Shown in pieces: positions 37,143 through 44,426 of a DNA stretch of 64,000 nucleotides (position 1 is its first letter; every line of letters starts with the position of its first letter). This DNA is from Winogradskyella vincentii. GTDB taxonomy: Bacteria; Bacteroidota; Bacteroidia; Flavobacteriales; Flavobacteriaceae. The translations under genes and the position numbers were made by a program. Under the pieces are notes generated by a model that was given only the letters and a program-made list of their open reading frames with translations, ran no database searches and was not told the DNA's origin. The stretch spans positions 310,001 through 374,000 of the forward strand of contig NZ_JAIUJS010000002.1 in assembly GCF_020166345.1 (NCBI RefSeq), written 5' to 3'.

Positions 37143-37773
37143 TAGCAGAAAATGCTTTATCTACCAAATGATTTTCTACCAAGACGGTAAATTCGTTTGT
37201 GGTAGAAATTACTTCATAAAGTGAAATATTTTCCCATGCGAATCTCTTAAAAATCTGATAGTATAAACCTGAAATTTTTGAATTATTTTCGGGTAATCTG
37301 ATGCTTATTGCAGAAAGATTGCTTTGAGATCCTATCATATTTTCTTGTTTAAAGCTGTCAATTACTATTTGTTTTTCCGATTCTGAAACCACAATATTGC
37401 TCTCATATATTCCTCTAGAAAAACCATAGAAAGCTTTTGGATTTAGGTTTTCCAATACCTTAGCATGGCTTTCTATTAAAGTAGCAGAATTTTGAAAAGT
37501 AAAATCCAATAAATTAGAACGAACAGTAATATCTCCAAGTTCCTTTAAAACTAATTTAAGTTGTTGCGATTGTCTCAAATGTCTGGGTGGATTATAGCGT
37601 CTTAATGCCATCATAATAGCACCTGTCTTTACAGGTTTCCTTAGCATTTTGCTTATTGGTTCCTGCAATTCTTCTGACAATGCTGAGAAATTAATGATCT
37701 CTCTAAATAAAGCTTCTTCTAAAAAGGGTTGTGTGATTAAAATTTCCTCTACGCAAGACGCTATTGTTTTCAT
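37120..37773 (-). CDS. ACT-domain-like regulatory protein divergent from lysC
   Basis: Protein of 217 residues with no catalytic domain. The N-terminal half is helical with a basic region (RKPVKTGAIMMALRRYNPPRHLR) that could be a winged helix or nucleic-acid contact. The C-terminal half, about 130-217, shows ACT-like beta-alpha repeats (LSAISIRLPENNSKISGLYYQIFKRFAWENISLYEVISTTNEFTVLVENHLVDKAFSAI reads as two such units, like aspartokinase ACT domains). It is divergent from lysC, separated by 102 bp, so regulation of lysine-branch synthesis is plausible. Not recognised as a named family. Confidence 0.65.
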   Translation of the reverse strand: MKTIASCVEEILITQPFLEEALFREIINFSALSEELQEPISKMLRKPVKTGAIMMALRRYNPPRHLRQSQQLKLVLKELGDITVRSNLLDFTFQNSATLIESHAKVLENLNPKAFYGFSRGIYESNIVVSESEKQIVIDSFKQENMIGSQSNLSAISIRLPENNSKISGLYYQIFKRFAWENISLYEVISTTNEFTVLVENHLVDKAFSAIKSLNSF

Positions 37774-37829
37774 TTTGTTATTTAATTAACAATTTGTGTA
37801 AAAGTAAACTATTTCTTTTATTTTTTTAG

Positions 37830-37856
37830 TTGTCTTTGAAGGGCATTATACTTTTG
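37830..37856 (+). promoter_or_regulatory. Promoter of lysC
   Basis: TTG (37830-37832), 16-bp spacer, TACTTTTG (37849-37856). It ends 19 bp before the lysC ATG. Confidence 0.6.
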
Positions 37857-37875
37857 CTTCATAAAATTTAGAATT

Positions 37876-39207
37876 ATGTTGGTTTATAAGTTTGGTGGTA
37901 CTTCAGTAGGATCTGTTATTAACATGAATCATGTTAAGAAAATTATAGATTCAGAACAGACTAAAATAGTGGTTCTTTCGGCAATGTCTGGTACCACAAA
38001 TGCACTGGTCGAAATTTCGGAGCTTATCAAAAATGAGCAACGCTCAAGAGCTAAAGAAAAGATTGATTTATTAAATGAAAAATATAATGAAACGGTATAT
38101 GATTTATTAATTAATGTTGAATTACGAAATGAAGTTGCAACATATGTTAATCATATTTTCAAAGGCTTGAGAGATGCTGTAGATCAAAACTATTGTTTGC
38201 AACTTCATAATACTATCCTTGCTAATGGCGAATTGCTTTCAACATATATGTTCACTAGGTTTTTAAGGCAGGAAGGGAAAAATGCTCAATTATTACCAGC
38301 ATTAGATTTTATGAGAATAGATAGAAATAATGAACCTGATCTATTTTATATAAAACAAAATCTAAATCGCTTGATAGAATCTTCAGATAAAGCTGATGTA
38401 TATATTACACAAGGGTTTATCTGCTTAGATGCTTATGGAGCAATTACCAATTTACAACGTGGAGGCAGTGATTATACCGCTACGATTATCGGAGCAGCAA
38501 TTGAAGCTAATGAAGTTCAAATCTGGACTGATATTGATGGATTTCATAACAATGACCCTAGATATGTTAACGAAACATCTGCCTTATCAAATCTATCCTA
38601 TGATGAAGCTGCAGAATTAGCCTATTTTGGAGCAAAAATATTACATCCTCTTACTGTCTTACCAGTAAGAAATCTTGATATTCCATTACGATTAAAAAAC
38701 ACGATGGCACCAGACGCTCATGGTACTTTAATTACAAATGAAATCCATGGTGAAGGGATAAAAGCAATTGCCGCCAAGGATAATATTACAGCGATAAAAA
38801 TTAAGTCGGTAAGGATGCTATTAGCTCATGGTTTTTTAAAGAAGGTTTTTGAGGTATTTGAGAAGTATGAGACGCCAATCGATATGGTAACAACTTCAGA
38901 AATAGCGGTATCACTAACCATTGATGATATTACACATTTAGGGCAAATAGTTGAAGAACTTCAAAAATTTGCAACTGTTGAGGTTGATGATTATATGAGT
39001 ATTGTTTGCCTAGTTGGAAATCAGATAATTTATCATCCTGACACACCAGAATTGTTTCAAGTATTACAAGATGTAAACGTTCGTATGATTGCCTATGGTG
39101 GAAGCAACAACAACATCTCTTTGTTAGTGAATACAAGTGATAAATTGGAGACATTACAAAAATTACAACGCTATATTTTTGAGAATGATCGTCATTTGGT
39201 AGGGTAA
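37876..39207 (+). CDS. lysC: Aspartate kinase
   Basis: First step of the aspartate family of amino acids: aspartate to aspartyl-phosphate. It is a monofunctional 443-residue enzyme (no homoserine dehydrogenase part). The N-terminal KFGGTSVGS motif, the substrate-binding ITQGFICLDAYGAITNLQRGGSDYTATIIGAA, and two C-terminal ACT domains (about 300-443) are seen. The last part YGGSNNNISLLVNT is the conserved allosteric region of ACT domain 2. Only 4 bp separate its stop from the convergent LRR gene. Confidence 0.94.
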   Translation: MLVYKFGGTSVGSVINMNHVKKIIDSEQTKIVVLSAMSGTTNALVEISELIKNEQRSRAKEKIDLLNEKYNETVYDLLINVELRNEVATYVNHIFKGLRDAVDQNYCLQLHNTILANGELLSTYMFTRFLRQEGKNAQLLPALDFMRIDRNNEPDLFYIKQNLNRLIESSDKADVYITQGFICLDAYGAITNLQRGGSDYTATIIGAAIEANEVQIWTDIDGFHNNDPRYVNETSALSNLSYDEAAELAYFGAKILHPLTVLPVRNLDIPLRLKNTMAPDAHGTLITNEIHGEGIKAIAAKDNITAIKIKSVRMLLAHGFLKKVFEVFEKYETPIDMVTTSEIAVSLTIDDITHLGQIVEELQKFATVEVDDYMSIVCLVGNQIIYHPDTPELFQVLQDVNVRMIAYGGSNNNISLLVNTSDKLETLQKLQRYIFENDRHLVG

Positions 39208-39211
39208 CTAA

Positions 39212-40579
39212 TTAGTTACAGTCTAAGGCATATGCAGCAGAAACGTCTTTATTCCAATTGTTTGGGATAGCATCCAATTGATTTTCATTAACCTGAATAC
39301 ATGTGATATTGTTAAATGTACAATCTAGAGTGCTTAAATTGGGTTGATTGCTGACATCTAGGACAGTTAATGCATTGTTTGCAATTTCTAAGAAAACCAG
39401 TGAATTAATGTCGCCTAGCTCTAGATTTGTCATATTATTACTGCTACATTCAAGCCAAATTAAATCGTTGTTATTACTCACATCAAGGTTAGATAGTTGC
39501 GTGTTATTATTGCAATACATCAATTCTAAATTCACGTTATTACTTAAATCTAAATTTGAAATCAACGTATTATCACAGCGTAAAATAGTCAATAAGGTAT
39601 TATTGCTAATGTCTAGATTTGATAATGGATTATTATCAACAGACAAGTTGTTTAAATTTTGATTGTTACTAATATCAATAGTACTAATTTGATTGTTGTT
39701 AAATGCTAAGCCTTCAAGCGCGGTATTGTTGCTCACATCCAAAGAACTTAAAAGGTTACCACCCAATCCAAGACTCTTTAAAGCTAAGTTGTTATTTACA
39801 TCTATATTGGTTAATTGACATCCTAAACACAAAAGATGTTCGAGCAATGGATTGTTACTCACATCTAAATTTGAAATCTGTGTATCCCAAAGCATTAATT
39901 TTTTAAGCTTTGGATTGCTTGAGACATCTATACTTGAAAGGTTTACAAACCGACAATCTAAGTTCTCAAGCTCAGGATTGTTGGAAACATCAATACTAGT
40001 TATGTCATTATTATAGCACCATAATATTTCTAGTAAAGGATTATTACTTACATCTAAACCAGATAATGATCCATTATCATAAGTATAAAGCTCCTTTAAT
40101 TTTGTGTTTTTACTTACATCAATGGAGGTAAGGTTGTTTGCATGACACCTTAATATTTCCAATTCTAAATTCTCACTTACATTTAAACTCGAAAGACTAT
40201 TAAATCTGCTGTAACTGCAATCTAGTTCTTTAAGATTCAAATTGTTGCTAAGATCTAATGTAGAAAGACTTTGGCCACTGCAGTTAAGTACTTCTAAATT
40301 TGTAAAATATTCAATCCCTTTCAAGTTGGTAATATCGTTGCTTGTATCGTCAAAGTTGTAATCTGGGATATCCAATTCTGTTACATTGGCGACATTAGTT
40401 TTTAATAATTTTCCATCTAAAACATCATCATAACCCAGGTCGATTAAAGCTTGTTCAAAAGCCGGGTCGGGAATATTACCTAAACTAGATGAAGAATCAC
40501 CATCATCATTCTTGTCACAAGAAAATTGAAGTAAACAAAAAATGAGTAATAGTTTAAAGGTTTTAAAACGCGTGTTCAT
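39212..40579 (-). CDS. Leucine-rich repeat lipoprotein
   Basis: Predicted surface or periplasmic lipoprotein of 455 residues (lipobox LQFSC, Cys21). After a short linker, about 16 repeats of 21-23 residues follow, consensus LDVSNNxxLxxLxCxxNxLSS, forming an LRR solenoid; the C-terminal cap has a Cys pair (TLDCTFNNITCIQV and ALDC). No T9SS sorting domain is seen. Repeats of this class bind proteins or peptides in other families; the ligand is unknown. It ends 4 bp from lysC (tail to tail). Confidence 0.88.
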   Translation of the reverse strand: MNTRFKTFKLLLIFCLLQFSCDKNDDGDSSSSLGNIPDPAFEQALIDLGYDDVLDGKLLKTNVANVTELDIPDYNFDDTSNDITNLKGIEYFTNLEVLNCSGQSLSTLDLSNNLNLKELDCSYSRFNSLSSLNVSENLELEILRCHANNLTSIDVSKNTKLKELYTYDNGSLSGLDVSNNPLLEILWCYNNDITSIDVSNNPELENLDCRFVNLSSIDVSSNPKLKKLMLWDTQISNLDVSNNPLLEHLLCLGCQLTNIDVNNNLALKSLGLGGNLLSSLDVSNNTALEGLAFNNNQISTIDISNNQNLNNLSVDNNPLSNLDISNNTLLTILRCDNTLISNLDLSNNVNLELMYCNNNTQLSNLDVSNNNDLIWLECSSNNMTNLELGDINSLVFLEIANNALTVLDVSNQPNLSTLDCTFNNITCIQVNENQLDAIPNNWNKDVSAAYALDCN

Positions 40580-40595
40580 TGAATGGGAACATAAT

Positions 40596-40603
40596 CAAAT
40601 CTA
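40596..40603 (-). promoter_or_regulatory. -7 promoter element of the LRR lipoprotein gene
   Basis: CAAATCTA on the plus strand is TAGATTTG on the minus strand, ending 16 bp before the start codon at 40579. The nearest CAA in the -33 direction (about 40630) is 26 bp away, rather far. Confidence 0.4.
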
Positions 40604-40712
40604 AATTTACTTAAAATTGATTTGAGATACAATTGATGACGTGTTAAGATTTTATATTTCAAAAATATAACTAGATTTAAACTTTATTAATTTTTGGCTT
40701 TAAGTCTAACCG

Positions 40713-41450
40713 ATGAAACTTACGCAGTACGGCAACATTTACTTTATTAATTCTAAAGTAATATTTAATCCTAAACCGGTAAAGCCTTCAATAATTAATA
40801 AATCTTTTCAATTTGCATACGAGATGGCTTTTGGAGAAGGCCACCATAGAGTTCACAGAACTGGCGGTACAGAACAACGAAGTACCTTAGATATTTTTAG
40901 AAACACTTTACAAGGAAAAATAGCGGAAGCTGTTGTACATGAGAAACTAGCAACAAATGGCATTTTATGCGAACCCGTAGATTATGGTGTTTATGGTGAA
41001 GGGGTTTGGGATGATTCAGATTTAGACTATAGTGGCATAAAAATCAGTATTAAATCTGCAGCCCATTTTTCAAATTTATTGTTGCTCGAAGCTGAAGACT
41101 GGAATAAAGATGGTATCTACAAACCAAATAATGATAATTCTGAAGCATCAGCGCTATATGATTATTTCGTATTGGTTAGAATTAACCCTAGTACTAATGT
41201 ATTGTTCAATGACAAAATGGATAACGAGTCTTTAAAGACTGAAATAAATAACCAAAATTGGATGTACGATATTCCTGGCTGTTGCAGTCTTAAGACACTA
41301 AAGCATATAATTGTCAATGATTATGTTTTGCCTCAAAATGCCATGTTAAATGGTAAAACTAAAATGGATGCTGCCAACTATTATATTCAAACAGGCAGTT
41401 TGAAAAGCATTGACCGATTAATTTCTAATCTAAAGGAGACACTCAACTAA
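40713..41450 (+). CDS. Putative type II restriction endonuclease (PD-(D/E)xK-like)
   Basis: Protein of 245 residues, convergent with a 5-methylcytosine methyltransferase. It contains a possible PD-(D/E)xK core: Glu72 in GKIAEAVVHEKL, acidic residues in VWDDSDLDYSG (Asp103 or Asp105), and SxK in IKISIKSAA (Ser112-Lys114), in the usual order helix-Glu, Asp strand, Lys strand. The rest is unrecognised. The final codons overlap the methyltransferase stop by 3 bp tail to tail. Context and motif layout support a restriction enzyme, but no specificity can be read, and another nuclease role is possible. Confidence 0.62.
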   Translation: MKLTQYGNIYFINSKVIFNPKPVKPSIINKSFQFAYEMAFGEGHHRVHRTGGTEQRSTLDIFRNTLQGKIAEAVVHEKLATNGILCEPVDYGVYGEGVWDDSDLDYSGIKISIKSAAHFSNLLLLEAEDWNKDGIYKPNNDNSEASALYDYFVLVRINPSTNVLFNDKMDNESLKTEINNQNWMYDIPGCCSLKTLKHIIVNDYVLPQNAMLNGKTKMDAANYYIQTGSLKSIDRLISNLKETLN

Positions 41451-42448
41451 ATAGTCTCTAATAGGTCATCTACAGTTTTTTTCTCTACTGAATTAAGAAC
41501 TTCTAGAATACACTTCGATAGTCGACTAATCACAGGAACACTCACGGAATTTCCTGCTTGTTTGTATAAATGAGAAATGGCTATATCTGGTAACTTGTAA
41601 CTGTCATCAAACCCTTGAAAATTAAAGCATTCACGTGGTGTTAATTTCCTAAAACCATAAGGCGTTTTTATCAAAGGGACGTTGTGACCTCCAGTACCCA
41701 TATTAGCGGTTAATGTTGGGCACACGTTAGATTTATTTTCACGAACATACTGTCTTCTAAATTGGTACACAGTATCATCACGTCTTATGGTTTCCTTAAG
41801 CATTGGGTACATATACTTATCCTCACCATAATAATATCTGTCGTTTACTTTTTCGTTGGTAATGACATCTTGGATGGTTTGAGTAAGCTCTTCTTTTTCT
41901 GGGAAGTTAAATTCAAAATTTTCAAAAAATGAAGAATCCATGTTCTTGTCAAATGCTATGATGAATATACGCTCTCTATTATGTGGTACATTACCATAAT
42001 CTTTAGTGTTTAAAACTTTTGCATCAAAGGTGTAATTGCGTTTTTCAATAAGTTCCTTTATAATTTTAAAAGTTCTTCCCTTATCGTGCCCAACAAGATT
42101 CTTAACGTTTTCTAGAAACAACACTTTTGGTCGCATTTCATCTACAAAATCTAAGATTTTAAAGAAATGATTACCACGCTTATCATCAAAGCCCTGTCTG
42201 TAGCCAGCAACGGAAAATGGTTGACAAGGAAAACCTGCTGTTAAAACATCAATCTCATCTAAAGTAGAAATATCTAATTCCATTACATCACCTTCAATTA
42301 GTTGATGTTTAAAATTATTGCGATAAGTTTTGCAGGCATTTTTGTCAAATTCATTGGCCCAAGAGAGTATGAATCCGTTGTTTTTAAATCCCATGCAGAT
42401 ACCTCCAACACCAGCATATAAACTCCCTACCGTATAAGACGTACTCAT
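41447..42448 (-). CDS. DNA (cytosine-5-)-methyltransferase
   Basis: Type II modification enzyme, 333 residues, complete set of motifs: I YAGVGGICMGF (about 11-21), IV FPCQPFS (catalytic Cys75), VI ENVKNL (about 113-118), VIII PHNRERIFI (about 155-163), IX LTPRECFNFQGF and X KQAGNSVSVPV. Target recognition lies between VIII and IX (about 180-265) and contains CPTLTANMGTGGHNVPLI, a segment that I associate from memory with GGNCC-type enzymes; this is unverified. It follows the 175-residue gene with a 3-bp gap and ends convergent with the putative nuclease. Confidence 0.95.
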   Translation of the reverse strand: MSTSYTVGSLYAGVGGICMGFKNNGFILSWANEFDKNACKTYRNNFKHQLIEGDVMELDISTLDEIDVLTAGFPCQPFSVAGYRQGFDDKRGNHFFKILDFVDEMRPKVLFLENVKNLVGHDKGRTFKIIKELIEKRNYTFDAKVLNTKDYGNVPHNRERIFIIAFDKNMDSSFFENFEFNFPEKEELTQTIQDVITNEKVNDRYYYGEDKYMYPMLKETIRRDDTVYQFRRQYVRENKSNVCPTLTANMGTGGHNVPLIKTPYGFRKLTPRECFNFQGFDDSYKLPDIAISHLYKQAGNSVSVPVISRLSKCILEVLNSVEKKTVDDLLETI

Positions 42449-42451
42449 CAG

Positions 42452-42979
42452 TTAAATAATTTCCTCAATTGGTTTTAGATCACTGAACCCAATAAAGTTT
42501 TTTAGGTTAACAGAATTTACAGTTTCATTACTAGAATCTACCAAATTGTTTAAAATCATTTCTTTATCACCATAGCCACAAATGCTAAAAGTAGATTTGT
42601 CTTTTTGAATCACAAAGACTATTGGGTTTAGTATAGTTTTAAACTCTAGAACTGGTAATGAGCCAAAATCAAAGACCTTGATGTCGTAAACACCATCTTT
42701 GCCAAGAAGTTGCGGCTTGAAATTCTTTATATTAAGTTCTTCAATTGTGGTGATCTCAAGTTTTAAATGTTTTTGGCACGAAACTAAACCCCCATAATTT
42801 TTCAATGTCTTATCAAGAAATGTTTGACCTTCGTAACGGTCTCTAAGTTGATTTAGGTTTTTTAATCCAAGGGAATTTAAAACAGAATCTCTAACAGCGA
42901 ACTCTTCTTTCATTGACAATCTGATTTGTGGGTATTGCCTAAGATATTCACCTGTATGTTTTAAAAACTCTGTAATCAA
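42452..42979 (-). CDS. Protein of unknown function coupled to the methyltransferase
   Basis: A 175-residue protein with a TTG start at 42979; an ATG at 42913 would give 153 residues, but the first 22 residues (LKHTGEYLRQYPQIR) look coding. No family recognised. It contains an alternating strand region DGVYDIKVFDFGSLPVLEF, FVIQKDKSTFSICGYG and no transmembrane segment. It precedes the methyltransferase by 3 bp, so it is almost certainly part of the restriction-modification cassette: a control protein, a second nuclease subunit, or a specificity or anti-self factor are possible. A near -7 element (TAGTTTG, missing one base of TAnnTTTG) overlaps its TTG start. Confidence 0.7.
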   Translation of the reverse strand: MITEFLKHTGEYLRQYPQIRLSMKEEFAVRDSVLNSLGLKNLNQLRDRYEGQTFLDKTLKNYGGLVSCQKHLKLEITTIEELNIKNFKPQLLGKDGVYDIKVFDFGSLPVLEFKTILNPIVFVIQKDKSTFSICGYGDKEMILNNLVDSSNETVNSVNLKNFIGFSDLKPIEEII

Positions 42980-43024
42980 ACTATTTTTTTTAGATCGAAC
43001 GCTAAGATAATGAAGTTATCCTTA

Positions 43025-44317
43025 CTAACTGTTCATTAAATCTTCAATCTCATCTGCTTCAATTGGGATATTGCGCATTAAATTGAATGGTTCGCCCGAA
43101 TCTTGAATCACAACATCATCCTCTAGCCTTATACCAAAACCTTCATCTGGTATGTATATTCCAGGTTCAACGGTAAATACCATATTTGCTTTCATTGGTT
43201 CATGTAATAACCCATAGTCATGTGTGTCTAAACCAATATGATGAGACGTTCCGTGCATAAAATACTTTTTATAGGCAGGCCAATCGGGATTTTCATTTTG
43301 CACATCTGCCTTATCAATTAAGCCCAAATCCAAAAGTTCAGAAGTCATAAGTTTCCCAACCTCAATATGGTATTCTTCCCATAATGTTCCTGGGACCAAC
43401 ATTTTTGTGGCATTGTCTTTAACTCTATTGACTGCATTATACACGGCTCTTTGTCTATCAGTGAATTTACCTGATACAGGGATTGTCCTTGTCATATCAC
43501 TAGAATAATTGGCATATTCTGCTCCAACGTCCATAAGGATTAAATCGCCTGCTTTACACTGTTGATTGTTTTCTATATAATGCAAAACGTTAGCATTGTT
43601 CCCAGATGCAATAATTGGTGTATAAGCAAATCCTTTAGAACGATTATTCAAAAATTCATGCATATACTCCGCCTCAATATTATACTCCCAAACTCCAGGT
43701 TTTACAAAATTTAAAATTCGTTTAAAACCTTTTTCGGTAATATCACAGGCTTTTTGCATTAAGTCTAGTTCAATCTGATCTTTTACCGAGCGTAAGCGCT
43801 GTAAAATAGGATTGCTTTTTGCTACTGAATGTGCAGGATATTTCTCTTTTAACCAATTTGTAAAACGGTCCTCACGGGTTTCGGTTTCAACATTGGCTCT
43901 ATAATGTTCATTGGTATTAATGTATACTGTATCACATTGCGTCATTAATTCAAACATTATTTTTTCCATGTCCTGTAGCCAGTACACCGTTTTTACACCA
44001 GAAGTTTCAAATGCCTTTTCTTTAGTCAACTTTTCTCCTTCCCAAACTGCAATATGGTCATTGGTTTCTTTTAAGAATAAAATTTCTCGATGCTTTTTTT
44101 TAGGACAATCAGGGAATAAAACCAAGATACTTTCCTCTTGGTCAACACCACTTAAATAGAAAATATCCCTATGTTGTGCAAAGGGTAAGGTACTGTCAGC
44201 ACTTACCGGATAAATATCATTAGAATTGAACACCGCTAAACTACTTGGCTTCATTTGTGCCACGAAGTTTTTGCGGTTTTTTATAAAGAGTTTAGAGTCT
44301 ATTGAATCGTATTTCAT
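43025..44317 (-). CDS. Aminopeptidase P family protein (Xaa-Pro aminopeptidase)
   Basis: Cytosolic M24B metallopeptidase removing N-terminal residues ahead of proline, 430 residues. The N-terminal creatinase-like domain (about 1-170) is followed by the pita-bread domain with metal ligands in LMDVGAEYANYSSDMTRTIP, the His in MHGTSHHIGLDTHD, and the Glu residues in FTVEPGIYIPDEGFGIRLEDDVV. The TTG at 44323 is replaced by the ATG at 44317. It lies 45 bp upstream of the 175-residue gene on the same strand, so the restriction cassette may be read through from it. Confidence 0.94.
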   Translation of the reverse strand: MKYDSIDSKLFIKNRKNFVAQMKPSSLAVFNSNDIYPVSADSTLPFAQHRDIFYLSGVDQEESILVLFPDCPKKKHREILFLKETNDHIAVWEGEKLTKEKAFETSGVKTVYWLQDMEKIMFELMTQCDTVYINTNEHYRANVETETREDRFTNWLKEKYPAHSVAKSNPILQRLRSVKDQIELDLMQKACDITEKGFKRILNFVKPGVWEYNIEAEYMHEFLNNRSKGFAYTPIIASGNNANVLHYIENNQQCKAGDLILMDVGAEYANYSSDMTRTIPVSGKFTDRQRAVYNAVNRVKDNATKMLVPGTLWEEYHIEVGKLMTSELLDLGLIDKADVQNENPDWPAYKKYFMHGTSHHIGLDTHDYGLLHEPMKANMVFTVEPGIYIPDEGFGIRLEDDVVIQDSGEPFNLMRNIPIEADEIEDLMNS

Positions 44318-44426
44318 TTTCAAAAAATTTAGAACTCTAAAGGTACAAGAATCTGTTAAACTTTGTTAGCAAATTTTGTTCAGGATATTAGATTAGTTAA
44401 TTTTCATCCTCTAAAAACCAATCATC

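Noticed and set aside
39212..40579. Regular repeat pattern mistaken for a CRISPR or satellite array
   Set aside because: The period of 63-69 bp is coding LRR; units differ in sequence and there are no unique spacers.
38000..44400. A larger defence island around the methyltransferase
   Set aside because: Flanking genes (lysC, LRR lipoprotein, aminopeptidase P, VPS10 protein) are not defence genes; no transposase or integrase was seen, so only the three-gene cassette is claimed.
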